A stretch of DNA of 34,058 nucleotides from Syntrophobacteraceae bacterium (lineage in GTDB: Bacteria > Desulfobacterota > Syntrophobacteria > Syntrophobacterales > Syntrophobacteraceae), in assembly GCA_031292195.1 (NCBI GenBank), contig JARLHP010000160.1, positions 1 through 34,058 of the forward strand, read 5' to 3'. Below the pieces are notes generated by a model, which was given only the letters and a program-made list of their open reading frames with translations, was not told the origin of the DNA and ran no database searches. Position 1 is the stretch's first letter. Every line of letters starts with the position of its first letter. Shown here one piece after another: positions 22,634-30,350 of the stretch. The translations under genes were made by a program, and so were the position numbers.

Positions 22634-23113
22634 ATGGATATTTTCAAGAGTTATCACGCGACCAACAACTGCCCGGAACGGGCGGGAGCCTTCCCCAAGG
22701 CGCCCAGGTCGCAGGTTATTGCCGCATATCTGCTGGTACTGGAAGGGAAAAAGGGCCCCTTGGCCGCCGATCTGGAACTTCCTTTTCCCAAGGAGCAGAT
22801 CGCGCAGGCGATTTTAAGCGAACTGGCCGAAGACCCGGGGTGTGATGTGCGCAAGGAACTGGAAATCGGCTACGTGCTGCTGGAATCCTTCGTTTCTTAC
22901 GATGAGTATCGGGCAGTGGAGGATTTCAAGACTGCCAGCTTTCGGGCCGAGCGGATCGCCAACCCGCAAAATCCCTCTTCGATACTAAAATCCGCCCGTA
23001 TAATGCAAAAGGCCAGAGGAGAAAGCGCGGTCAGAATCCAGGAGAGAATCCACGAAAGGATGCAGAAAAGGCAACTCGAACTCTCGGAACTCCAGAAAAG
23101 AGAGGCGGCCTGA
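22634..23113 (+). CDS. Hypothetical protein, 159 residues
   Basis: I do not recognise this protein. It is soluble with no signal or membrane segment. Residues 20-45 (PKAPRSQVIAAYLLVLEGKKG) look like a helical domain start. Residues 50-100 are acidic and helical, with KEQIAQAILSELAEDPGCDVRKELEIGY. The last 40 residues form a charged helix rich in Arg, Glu and Gln (RIQERIHERMQKRQLELSELQ), a likely coiled coil. ATG 22634 has a perfect AGGAGG five bases upstream, indicating strong translation, which is why the longer frame from 22535 was rejected. It stands alone between the chemoreceptor terminator and the convergent recJ gene, behind a 22-bp palindrome, so it may be individually regulated. The function is unknown. 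Confidence 0.8.
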   Translation: MDIFKSYHATNNCPERAGAFPKAPRSQVIAAYLLVLEGKKGPLAADLELPFPKEQIAQAILSELAEDPGCDVRKELEIGYVLLESFVSYDEYRAVEDFKTASFRAERIANPQNPSSILKSARIMQKARGESAVRIQERIHERMQKRQLELSELQKREAA

Positions 23114-23171
23114 ACCGGTTTTCCCCCGGGTGTGTTGGCCTCCGCCCGAAGAGGCGGCGCCTTTATACCGA

Positions 23172-24911
23172 TCACTGAGGGTGATCGACAAATAAGTCTC
23201 CGAGATCGATGATTTCGAGGGCCGTTTTTTTTCCAAAAGCGTTCCAGCCTATTTTGAAAACGATATCTTGAGCCTGCCCCGGACCCGATCCCGGCAGGCT
23301 TTTATTTTTCCCGCCGTCTCGGGTAAATCGGTTGCCCCCCCGCCACCAGATTGCCTCCAGCCCGTTTCCCAGTTCAAGCCTCAAATGGTTTTGTTCTTTT
23401 CCGAAAACCTTTGCGGAGTTAAACCGCGCGCCGCGCAGGGCGAAGAGGGGGGCCGGGTTGCCCATGCCGTGGGGTTCGAGGGCCTCCAGGGCTGTAACCA
23501 GCTCCGGACCGACCAGGGCCAAAGGCAGTTCCAGATCGACTTTGCCGCCCGGAATAAAGATGTCCGCCGGATACTCACCGGCAATTTCCTCCAGGCGTTG
23601 GGCGAATTCGGCAATGCGATCCACGGCGATTGTCAGGCCTGCAGCCGCCTTGTGGCCACCCCACCGGACGAGCAGGTCGGAGCACCGGGACAGGGCCTGG
23701 TGGACGTTGAACCCCGGGATGCTCCTGGCGGAGCCTCTTGCCATTGCGGACTCTTGGTCTATGGCAAATATCACCACGGGAGCATAAAAGAGGTCCTGCT
23801 GTACCCTGGAGGCGGCAATGCCCACCACTCCAGGCCGCCAGTCCGCGCTGCCCAAAACCAGGGTTCTCCCTGTGGGAGGGTTGCGGGTCAGCCGGGAAGA
23901 GATCTCCCCCACTATTTTTGCCTCCTGCGCCCGCCTTTGCCCATTGAACTCTTCGAGTTGCGCCGCCAGTCCCGCCAGTTTGGCAGGCTCGCGGGAGGTG
24001 AGCAGATCGTAGGCGATTTGCCCCTCGGAGACTCGTCCGGCGGCATTAATACGGGGGCCCAGGTAAAAGCCGATGTGCCCGGCGGTCAGGGTTTTTCCGG
24101 CAAGACCGGCTCCAACGGCAAGTTGAGAAAGTGGGGCGCAGCTGTTTGCGTTTATAGTGCGCAGGCCGTTTCGAGCAAGAATCCGGTTTGCGTCAACGAG
24201 GGGAACGAGATCCGCGACCGTCCCGGTGGCGGCAAGGGCAAGGTATTTGCCCCCGAGCCGCGGAAAAGGCAGGGCTGCCCGCCTGCTTCGCAGCGCCCGC
24301 CTCAGGGCGGCCAGGAAAAGAAATGTCAGCCCCGAGGCGCAGAACTCTTTAAAAGAAGAGGTGCAATCCGGGTGTTTGGGGTTTATGATCACCGTTGCCG
24401 GGGCCCGGAGGTGTCCCGAAGGGTCGGAGGGGACCTCATGGTGATCGATGACGATAAAGTCGGCCCCCATGGAACATGCCCGCCGTACCGGTTCATAATC
24501 GAGGGTTCCGCAATCCAGGGCAATGAAGACCTTCGCCTCGGGGTTTTCCGATACGGCCCGCTCCGGGATTCCATATCCCTCCCGGCGCGAAGGGATGAGG
24601 ACCGTGAAGTCGCGGTAGCCGATTTCCTGGAAAAAGAGAGCCATTTGGGCCGCGGAAGTGATTCCATCGCAGTCGTAATCGGCCACCACCACTACTTTGT
24701 GGCCATCCAGCAGGTGTTTTGCCAGAAGGTCCGCCCCCTCGGTCATGCCTCGAATGCAGAGGTGCTCGGCAAGATCCTTGAGGTCTGCGGAAAAGTCTGC
24801 GCCACTAAGGTTGCGATTTCCCAAAATGATGTCTATCACATCGGAAACGGTAGCCGGCAAGCGCCTGTTCACAATCTTCCAGCGCCGGCGGGCAAGGATA
24901 TCCTGTCCCAT
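23172..24911 (-). CDS. recJ: Single-stranded-DNA-specific exonuclease RecJ
   Basis: The 579-residue DHH-family 5'-3' exonuclease used in RecF-pathway recombination, mismatch repair and base-excision repair. The catalytic Mn-binding motifs of the DHH domain are intact: VVVADYDCDG (D78, D80, D82), ALDCGT (D133), VIDHHE (DHH at 156-158) and the NPKHPDC segment. The DHHA1 part follows (FYLGPRINAAGRVSEG near 270, then GWRPGVVGIAASRV-type sequence). It ends with the C-terminal OB-fold region, DIVFKIGWNAFGKKTALEIIDLGD. Length fits the family. ATG 24911 has AGGAGGG 12 bases upstream, slightly far. The stop lies inside a CGATCAC/GTGATCG hairpin (23169-23187) that may end both convergent transcripts. 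The gene is divergent from the methyltransferase gene. Confidence 0.95.
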   Translation of the reverse strand: MGQDILARRRWKIVNRRLPATVSDVIDIILGNRNLSGADFSADLKDLAEHLCIRGMTEGADLLAKHLLDGHKVVVVADYDCDGITSAAQMALFFQEIGYRDFTVLIPSRREGYGIPERAVSENPEAKVFIALDCGTLDYEPVRRACSMGADFIVIDHHEVPSDPSGHLRAPATVIINPKHPDCTSSFKEFCASGLTFLFLAALRRALRSRRAALPFPRLGGKYLALAATGTVADLVPLVDANRILARNGLRTINANSCAPLSQLAVGAGLAGKTLTAGHIGFYLGPRINAAGRVSEGQIAYDLLTSREPAKLAGLAAQLEEFNGQRRAQEAKIVGEISSRLTRNPPTGRTLVLGSADWRPGVVGIAASRVQQDLFYAPVVIFAIDQESAMARGSARSIPGFNVHQALSRCSDLLVRWGGHKAAAGLTIAVDRIAEFAQRLEEIAGEYPADIFIPGGKVDLELPLALVGPELVTALEALEPHGMGNPAPLFALRGARFNSAKVFGKEQNHLRLELGNGLEAIWWRGGNRFTRDGGKNKSLPGSGPGQAQDIVFKIGWNAFGKKTALEIIDLGDLFVDHPQ

Positions 24912-25125
24912 AATAGGTGCGTTCCCTCCTGTTGGGGACCCTTATACCACTGTTCGGGGCGGGGGTCGAGGACGCAGGAATGAGGCTGAGCAGCAGGAAA
25001 TTAAAATGCGCTCCGATGCGCAAATTTGTTTCATAATCGGCGGATTACTGATATAAGGGCCGCCAGAGCCCACTTGGGATAGATGATATTTTTGAATGAA
25101 ACAGACGGTCAGGAGTATGCAGGAT

Positions 25126-25692
25126 ATGGATACATTTGTTTACATAATGAACTTTATCAGGGACAAAAATGTCGCTTCGATAACTCCCACTTCGTCCGTC
25201 GGCGTAAGGAAGGTCTGCAGCAAAATAGACTTCCGCCAGAGCGACCTGATAGTGGAGTACGGTCCCGGCACGGGTGTGTTTTCAAAGTACCTTTTGGGGC
25301 ACATGGGAGAAGAAGCGCGGTTGATCCTGATCGAGAGGAACCGCCACTTCAATTCCTTTTTGAAAAGAAAAATAAACGACCCCCGGGTCGTTCTGGTGCA
25401 GGACACCTGCGAAAATGTGCTGGAGACCTTGAGGAAGTGCAAGGAATCGGAGGCCGATTACATTATTTCGGGCATTCCCTTTTCCTTCTTCGACCACGAC
25501 CTGAAACACAGGATTCTCTACAACACTCACCGAGCGCTTAAAAAAGGCGGCAAGTTCCTGGTCTACCAGACCTGTTTTCAGACCAACAATCACCTTAAAA
25601 ACCACCTGAAACAATATTTTCCGATAGTCAATTCGAAATACGAACTGGCCAATATCCCGCCCATGAGGACCTACGAGGCCATCAAGGTCTGA
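25126..25692 (+). CDS. Phospholipid N-methyltransferase-like SAM methyltransferase (COG3963 form)
   Basis: A 188-residue class I SAM-dependent methyltransferase of the rRNA-dimethyladenosine/phospholipid-methyltransferase type. The N terminus (FIRDKNVASITPTSSVGVRK) and motif I (IVEYGPGTGVFSKYLL) are followed by an acidic motif-II Glu in LILIERNRHF. Then come ISGIPFSFF, in the position of the NPPY-like motif IV, and a PPM near the C terminus. This order matches COG3963 'phospholipid N-methyltransferase' proteins, which methylate phosphatidylethanolamine, though the substrate is not certain. ATG 25126 is preferred: AGGAG lies ten bases upstream and the family homology begins there. Starts at 25096 and 25117 lack a usable ribosome site. 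It is a single-gene unit with convergent neighbours downstream. Confidence 0.8.
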   Translation: MDTFVYIMNFIRDKNVASITPTSSVGVRKVCSKIDFRQSDLIVEYGPGTGVFSKYLLGHMGEEARLILIERNRHFNSFLKRKINDPRVVLVQDTCENVLETLRKCKESEADYIISGIPFSFFDHDLKHRILYNTHRALKKGGKFLVYQTCFQTNNHLKNHLKQYFPIVNSKYELANIPPMRTYEAIKV

Positions 25693-25742
25693 GCGCCGGG
25701 AAATCAGCAGAGCAGTTTCACAAAAGCCTCATTATTGTTTTT

Positions 25743-25804
25743 CCGGGCAACCCTTGCCGCTCCAGTCGCGCCCCTGCATTGACAGGGCGGCAAGGGTTAC
25801 CCGG
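25743..25804. repeat. 62-bp long-stem inverted repeat between convergent genes
   Basis: CCGGGCAACCCTTGCCGC (25743-25760) is the inverted copy of 25787-25804, with a single difference that would still pair as G-U. The 26-base loop contains CCCCTG...CAGGG. It lies between the methyltransferase and the GlxA-type regulator, which converge. It may be a two-way terminator or a small mobile palindromic element. Confidence 0.7.
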
Positions 25805-25903
25805 AAGACGGAGCAGAAGTCGCCGGCTCACGCTGGAAAGATGTAATCCCGACATCAATGCAACTGGGCTTCCGTGATCGGCTGGCGCCTGGTCGTCTCT
25901 TCC

Positions 25904-26941
25904 TCATTGAAGCCGGGCAGGGGATGTCCGGGCCGCCGAATATCCAAAGTGACCACGGTAGCGCGCCGGGGCGATTCCCAGACAACGCACAAAGGCCCTG
26001 CGCATGATTTCGGCACTCCCGAACCCGCAGGCGGAGGCAATCTCTTCAAGGCTCATCTCTGTTTGTTCAAGACGGCGCCGGGCAGCCTCAAGACGCAGTT
26101 GCTCAACATAACGGGCCGGAGTGATCCCCAACTGTCGAACGAATGAACGCGCGAAATTACGGGGGCTCATCGCTATGCGCGCCGCCAATCCCTCAACCGA
26201 AAGATCCCTGTCCAGGTTCTCAACCATCCAGACCTGAAGCTCGAATAGTGAACTCTTGCGCACAGCCTGAGTGGACAGTGAAACACTAAACTGAGCCTGC
26301 CCGCCCGGCCGCCTCAAAAAAAGCACGAGACCGCGTGCCGCCGCAAGGGCCACTTCCCCGCCAAGATCCTCTTCGACGAACCCGAGAGCCAGATCCATGC
26401 CCGTTGTCACGCCGGCAGAGGTGTAGACGTTTCCATCCCGGACCCAAATGGGATTGGAATCAACCGTTACCCGCGGATATCTTGATGCCAGCTCCTGAGC
26501 ACAGGCCCAATGTGTGGTCGCTCTCTTTCCGTCGAGTAAGCCCGCTTCGGCCAGCAAAAATGCCCCGGTGCAAACCGAGCCCAGACGACGGACCCGAACC
26601 GCGATTTCCCGCAACCAGGCAAGAAGCGCGGCATCGCCTGTGGTGCGCGCTCCGGTCCCACCGACCACCAACAGCGTATCCACCTCCTTTCGGACGTCCC
26701 GGTAATGCCTGTTAGCAGCCATACAAAGGCCGGAGAGTCCTTCAACTTTAAGTTCGGTCCCCGTAGTGACAAGCTCGGTTTCATACTGTCGCAAACCGAC
26801 GCCATCCATTCGATTGACAGCATCGAATACGGCCATCGGTCCTGCAATGTCGAGTTCCATGGCCGGAGGAACAGCCAGCAGCACTATATATCGAACTTTG
26901 GCAGCTCCATGCTTTTGCGCAACTCCAGGATTTGATTCCAT
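25904..26941 (-). CDS. GlxA-family regulator: DJ-1/PfpI domain plus AraC helix-turn-helix
   Basis: A 345-residue transcription factor. Residues 15-200 form a DJ-1/PfpI class-I glutamine-amidotransferase-like domain, with PPAMELDIAGPMAVFDAV at the start and the nucleophile-elbow Cys C124 in LGSVCTGAFLLAEAG. Residues 235-340 are an AraC-type DNA-binding domain with two helix-turn-helix motifs (VEGLAARIAMSPRNFARSFVRQLG and LEEIASACGFGSAEIMRRAF). Such regulators often control catabolism of quaternary amines, nitriles or amino-acid derivatives, with the DJ-1 domain as sensor. ATG 26941 has GAGGAGGGG upstream; the frame from 27001 is rejected. It is divergent from a GNAT/isochorismatase operon with a palindrome in between, so it may control that operon. 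Confidence 0.9.
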   Translation of the reverse strand: MESNPGVAQKHGAAKVRYIVLLAVPPAMELDIAGPMAVFDAVNRMDGVGLRQYETELVTTGTELKVEGLSGLCMAANRHYRDVRKEVDTLLVVGGTGARTTGDAALLAWLREIAVRVRRLGSVCTGAFLLAEAGLLDGKRATTHWACAQELASRYPRVTVDSNPIWVRDGNVYTSAGVTTGMDLALGFVEEDLGGEVALAAARGLVLFLRRPGGQAQFSVSLSTQAVRKSSLFELQVWMVENLDRDLSVEGLAARIAMSPRNFARSFVRQLGITPARYVEQLRLEAARRRLEQTEMSLEEIASACGFGSAEIMRRAFVRCLGIAPARYRGHFGYSAARTSPARLQ

Positions 26942-27047
26942 GCTCGATTGCTCTCCCCTCCTCACGCAGGTGTCCTCGCCAGCCTTTGGCAAAGATAACA
27001 AAAGAATTGGCGAAGAGACATCCGATTATGGCAGAAACAGTGGTTTC

Positions 27048-27065
27048 TTTGTCATTTGTGACAAA
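27048..27065. promoter_or_regulatory. Perfect 18-bp palindrome between divergent regulator and GNAT gene
   Basis: TTTGTCA (27048-27054) and TGACAAA (27059-27065) are exact inverted arms around TTTG. It lies 107 bases from the GlxA-type start and 107 from the GNAT start, the usual place for a shared operator. The form also resembles Crp/Fnr-type sites (TGTCA...TGACA). Which protein binds is unknown. Confidence 0.5.
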
Positions 27066-27098
27066 CCGTTCCAGTGTTAGAAAACATCTGTTGGAAGG

Positions 27099-27141
27099 AT
27101 TTCAGCCCGGGTTTGGAACTGTTTCCGGCCCTGGCTGAAAT
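27099..27141 (+). other. Leader hairpin upstream of the GNAT gene
   Basis: ATTTCAGCC (27099-27107) pairs exactly with GGCTGAAAT (27133-27141). An inner CCGG/CCGG pair sits in the 25-base loop. It is in the 5' leader, 30 bases before the ATG, with only TTG after it. It could modulate translation or attenuate transcription. Confidence 0.4.
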
Positions 27142-27171
27142 TTGCGTGATTTCAAAAATGAAGAGGGACTG

Positions 27172-27672
27172 ATGGACACACCCGGGATATCACTGCGGCC
27201 CATGAGAGAGGGAGATGTTACCGCGATCCGAGGCTGGCCTCCTTACCAGGATACCTATGCCCAAATGGATTATGCTTTGAGACACCATGGATGGCTTGCT
27301 GAATATTACAGCAACCCCGGGTCCTGGTGCTATATCGCCGAGAGCGATGGAAAAACCGTTGGCTTTTCTTTGCTGCTCAAGACCAGCGCCCAAAACGCTG
27401 AACTGCGCATCGCCCTGCACCCGGCAAAAACAGGGCTGGGGCTTGGAGGGCAGATCATGATGTCGGTAATGGAGACCGCTTTTTCTCAACTCGGATTTGA
27501 CACAATCCATCTCGTGGTCAGAAAAAACAACTTCCCGGCCATGAGGCTCTATGAGCGACTGGGATTTAGAAATCGTGGTGATTGCACACTCTTCATTCAA
27601 GGCATGCCGGTGGAATTTTTCAAGATGGACATCGACAGACTGGAATTTCAACTTCTTAAAACCGAGGAGTAA
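27172..27672 (+). CDS. GNAT-family N-acetyltransferase
   Basis: A 166-residue GCN5-related acetyltransferase that transfers an acetyl group from acetyl-CoA to an amine. It opens with ISLRPMREGDVTAIRGW, the usual first strand and helix. SWCYIAESDGKTVGFSLLL forms the central strands, and the acetyl-CoA loop is in TGLGLGGQIMMSVM. IHLVVRKNNFPAMRLYERLGFRNRG is the conserved motif B with the catalytic-region Tyr. ATG 27172 is preceded by AGAGGG four bases away; the upstream TTG frame is rejected. It ends four bases before the isochorismatase-family gene, so they form an operon, and it is divergent from the GlxA-type regulator. The substrate is unknown; the pairing suggests handling of a small amine or amide. 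Confidence 0.9.
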   Translation: MDTPGISLRPMREGDVTAIRGWPPYQDTYAQMDYALRHHGWLAEYYSNPGSWCYIAESDGKTVGFSLLLKTSAQNAELRIALHPAKTGLGLGGQIMMSVMETAFSQLGFDTIHLVVRKNNFPAMRLYERLGFRNRGDCTLFIQGMPVEFFKMDIDRLEFQLLKTEE

Positions 27673-27676
27673 CTAA

Positions 27677-28231
27677 ATGAACACTGCATTGCTTCTTATT
27701 GACATACAAAAGGATTACTTTCCGGGCGGGCATATGGAACTTACCGGGGCTAACGAAGCGGGCGAGGCCGCCGGCCGTCTGCTTGCCGGTTTCAGGAGGT
27801 TGGAGTTACCCGTGGTTCACGTCCAACATATATCGACTCGTCAAGGCGCCCAATTCTTTTTGACCGGCACTGACGGCGTGAATTTTCACGAAAGTGTGGC
27901 GCCCCGTGCAAATGAGACGGTCATTCAGAAAAATTTTCCAAATAGTTTCAGATCAACCGGATTGCAGGATATTCTTCAGAAAGTTGGTATCGGACAGATC
28001 GTCATATGCGGGATGATGTCCCATATGTGTGTCAGTGCAACCGCAAAGGCGGCCTTCGACCTTGGCTATCAGTGTATTGTGGCCCATGACGCCTGCGCAA
28101 CACGAAGCCTCGGTTTTGACGGCGCCGAGATCTCGGCCGGTTATGTGCATGCAGTCTCTATGGCCGCTCTGGGTTCGCTGTTCGCCCACGTAACAAAAGT
28201 CGATGAGGTTATCAACAGACTCCCGGGATGA
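27677..28231 (+). CDS. Isochorismatase-family cysteine hydrolase
   Basis: A 184-residue cysteine hydrolase of the isochorismatase/nicotinamidase superfamily. The catalytic triad is visible: D9 in LLIDIQKDYFPGG, K85 in VIQKNFPNSF and C118 in GMMSHMCVSATAKAA. A cis-peptide-type region GMMSH precedes the Cys. Members hydrolyse amides such as nicotinamide, ureidoacrylate, N-carbamoylsarcosine or isochorismate. Metal-binding histidines of true nicotinamidases are not evident, so an amidase of the YecD/YcaC-like group is likelier. The start ATG 27677 is four bases after the GNAT stop and probably relies on coupling, with GAGGAG overlapping the end of that gene. A large inverted repeat follows. Confidence 0.9.
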   Translation: MNTALLLIDIQKDYFPGGHMELTGANEAGEAAGRLLAGFRRLELPVVHVQHISTRQGAQFFLTGTDGVNFHESVAPRANETVIQKNFPNSFRSTGLQDILQKVGIGQIVICGMMSHMCVSATAKAAFDLGYQCIVAHDACATRSLGFDGAEISAGYVHAVSMAALGSLFAHVTKVDEVINRLPG

Positions 28232-28247
28232 GATTTCCGAGGTTTGA

Positions 28248-28356
28248 CAGGATTTACAGGATTAGATATACCGCAAAGCACAATAGGACCGACGGCAGGC
28301 CTTCCCTGGGCGCAGCCAAACATTCCCTTGCCCTAATCCCAATCCTGTAAATCCTG
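28248..28356. repeat. Inverted repeat CAGGATTTACAGGATT, 109-bp unit
   Basis: CAGGATTTACAGGATT (28248-28263) recurs exactly inverted at 28341-28356, with 77 bases between the arms. The ACAGGATTTACAGGAT-type repeat is widespread in intergenic DNA of several bacterial groups. It lies in the convergent gap after the isochorismatase gene, next to a strong hairpin. Confidence 0.75.
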
Positions 28357-28385
28357 ATACGGGCGGGCAGACGCCCGCCCGTATC
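28356..28385. terminator. 13-bp stem hairpin between convergent genes
   Basis: GATACGGGCGGGC (28356-28368) and GCCCGCCCGTATC (28373-28385) are a perfect stem with loop AGAC. GTTTT follows on the plus strand, so it may terminate the GNAT/isochorismatase transcript. It starts three bases after the stop of the minus-strand gene, so it may also protect or end that transcript. Confidence 0.65.
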
Positions 28386-28388
28386 GTT

Positions 28389-28880
28389 TTACTGCGCGGC
28401 TTTTTTCTGCGTTTCGATCATATAGCGTACCCTGGATTCGATCAGCGGGCCGTATCCGGCCGACTCCTGTTCGTCCAGGTCGAAATCGAGGCTTGCCGGG
28501 CTGTGAATGGAAAGAAGGCCCAGGCCGGTAGCCAGGGCTTCTCGAACCCATGAGACCCAGGACTCCACCGCATCCTGGTCTTCGCGAAGCAGACGGGCGA
28601 TGGTAATATCACCGGGGAGGCCCTCCATTTCCCTGTCCGAGTTCATCTGGGCCACCAGCGCTTCGTCCAGCTTGGGGCGCCTCACCAGGACCGACTCAAC
28701 GATCACTTCCAGGTAGACCGGGAAGGGGTCCGGACCGGCCAGGGCCGCATTGCATATGGCGCACCGGTCCCGGTCGTGCTCAATAGTGGCGTTTTCCGCA
28801 GACCGATTTTGCCGGGCTATTTCCATGAAATGTGCAATGGTATATTGAATCGGGCCGTCACTGCTTTCGCCGTTTATCAA
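28389..28880 (-). CDS. Hypothetical protein downstream of fadL, CxxC motif
   Basis: About 163 residues, not recognised. It is soluble and acidic, without signal or membrane segments. A CAIC pair near residue 40 (RDRCAICNAALAGPDPFP) could bind metal, and the later part is helical (DAVESWVSWVREALATGLG, then ESRVRYMIETQKK). Start choice: AAGGGAG directly abuts a GTG at 28889, which leaves no spacing, whereas a TTG at 28880 in the same frame is nine bases away. An ATG at 28826 is a further option. It begins about 40 bases after the FadL gene on the same strand, so probably the same transcript. A link to fatty-acid uptake is only positional. Confidence 0.65.
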   Translation of the reverse strand: MINGESSDGPIQYTIAHFMEIARQNRSAENATIEHDRDRCAICNAALAGPDPFPVYLEVIVESVLVRRPKLDEALVAQMNSDREMEGLPGDITIARLLREDQDAVESWVSWVREALATGLGLLSIHSPASLDFDLDEQESAGYGPLIESRVRYMIETQKKAAQ

Positions 28881-28923
28881 GACAAACACCTCCCTTTCAG
28901 GCCCATCCGCCTGAGCGGTTCGA

Positions 28924-30222
28924 TTACCAGAACCTGTACGTTATGTCCCCTGCGATCAGATTGGCATTCTCGCCGGTCTGATGGGTCGGATTAATGTATC
29001 CCAGGGATTGAGAATTGTTGACCGTGCGGTCCTCGATCAGAACATAGGTGTATGAGAGGTCAAAGGACACATTGCCGTAGTGCAGGCCGCCACCGAAGCA
29101 GAAGTAGTGTCGGTCGTTGGACGGCAGCACGTAATCCGCATGACTGTCGGGTATGGCCTCTTGATCGAAGATGTATCCCGCCCGAAGATCCACATGGGGA
29201 GTCAAATGATACTCGAGGCCCGTTTTGAATCGCCAGGAGTCGGTCCAGTCCTTCACTTCCGTTATCGTGTGGCTGGTCATTCCAGGAAAGGGGTGGTCCA
29301 GATTGAACACCAGGGATTGCAAGTCGCTCCACCGGGTCCAGGTCCCTCCGAACTCCCAGCTCCAGCAATCGGAGGGATAAAACACCACGCCCATGTCGAC
29401 CGAATCCGGAAGAGTAACAGTCGCGTGGGCCGGCGAGTAACCATTGAGCGGCACATAGGGCGACTGCTGCCGGAGGTAGGCGTTCAGGTCTCCTCCCTCG
29501 GTTATTTGACTGCGGTAAGATACGCCCATCGCCACCCAGTTGCAAGGCTTGTAGTGGGCTGCCAGGTTGTAGCCAAACCCCCATGTATCGCCCTTGATCT
29601 GGGTGGTGGGATCGATCGCGGGAGTAAGGGAGGCCGGATAGCGGTTCTGGAGGTCCAGGCCGAATTCCATGGCCTGAAAGCCGGCGGCGACCGAGAGTTG
29701 ATCGTTGAATTTGAATGCGATGTTGGGGTTGACGTCCACGGACTGGACCTCGGAATAATAGCTGTCGAGGGCCCCGAACCAGTTACTGGGGAACCTGACC
29801 GAGAGCCCGTAGGGCGAAAAAACACCAAGACCCAGCCAGATGCAGTCGCTGGCCTGGTAAGTCAGGTACATATTCGGCACCAGGGCCCAGTCGCTATTGA
29901 CCACCTGGCTGCCTCTCAGCAATGGATCGGGTACCGGGCCCAGGGGGGAGTTGACCGTACCCCCCGGACTGCTCACCGTCCCGCCGGTCATGATCCCTGT
30001 TGCGCCCGCCTCCACCTGGAGGCCCGGCAGTTGTGTGATGCCCGCCGGGTTGTAGAAGACCGCCGATGGGTCGTCAGCCCGGCCGACCACCGCATCGCCC
30101 AGAGCGTTGCCCCGCGCCGAGCCCTCCCAAAGCGCAAAACCTGCCCCAAAGCACTGGGCGGACATCAGAAGCGATGCGATAATTCCAAAAATCCATCCAG
30201 CCAACCATACTTTTGCCCTCAT
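28924..30222 (-). CDS. FadL/OmpP1/TodX family outer-membrane transporter
   Basis: A 432-residue outer-membrane beta-barrel that lets hydrophobic compounds (long-chain fatty acids, aromatics) cross the outer membrane by lateral diffusion. The signal peptide spans residues 1 to about 26 (cleavage near CFGAG). The mature protein begins with GFALWEGSARGNALGDAVVG and ADDPSAVFYNPAGITQLPG, the N-terminal hatch sequence of the family with its NPAG signature. It continues with alternating barrel strands and ends in ITYRFW, whose aromatic C terminus is the outer-membrane assembly signal. ATG 30222 has GAGGAGGAG upstream. It follows the acyl-CoA synthetase gene on the same strand after a hairpin-rich 250-base gap. 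Fatty acid versus aromatic cargo is undecided. Confidence 0.92.
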   Translation of the reverse strand: MRAKVWLAGWIFGIIASLLMSAQCFGAGFALWEGSARGNALGDAVVGRADDPSAVFYNPAGITQLPGLQVEAGATGIMTGGTVSSPGGTVNSPLGPVPDPLLRGSQVVNSDWALVPNMYLTYQASDCIWLGLGVFSPYGLSVRFPSNWFGALDSYYSEVQSVDVNPNIAFKFNDQLSVAAGFQAMEFGLDLQNRYPASLTPAIDPTTQIKGDTWGFGYNLAAHYKPCNWVAMGVSYRSQITEGGDLNAYLRQQSPYVPLNGYSPAHATVTLPDSVDMGVVFYPSDCWSWEFGGTWTRWSDLQSLVFNLDHPFPGMTSHTITEVKDWTDSWRFKTGLEYHLTPHVDLRAGYIFDQEAIPDSHADYVLPSNDRHYFCFGGGLHYGNVSFDLSYTYVLIEDRTVNNSQSLGYINPTHQTGENANLIAGDITYRFW

Positions 30223-30293
30223 CTCTCCTCCTCCTCATGACATGTTTCGGTTAATTCCCCCTCAAATTACACGCCCCTTCCGAAAACGGCCAA

Positions 30294-30320
30294 GGCAAAG
30301 GGGGGATATCCCCCTTTGCC
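30294..30320 (-). terminator. 11-bp hairpin upstream of fadL, possible terminator of the synthetase operon
   Basis: GGCAAAGGGGG (30294-30304) and CCCCCTTTGCC (30310-30320) are a perfect stem around GATAT, extended by outer GGCC/GGCC-type pairing. On the minus strand it lies about 150 bases after the synthetase stop and before fadL, with GTTTTC near its downstream side. Termination is likely but not certain. Confidence 0.5.
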
Positions 30321-30350
30321 CGGCCGAGTTTACGGCCTTTAAAAATTCAT

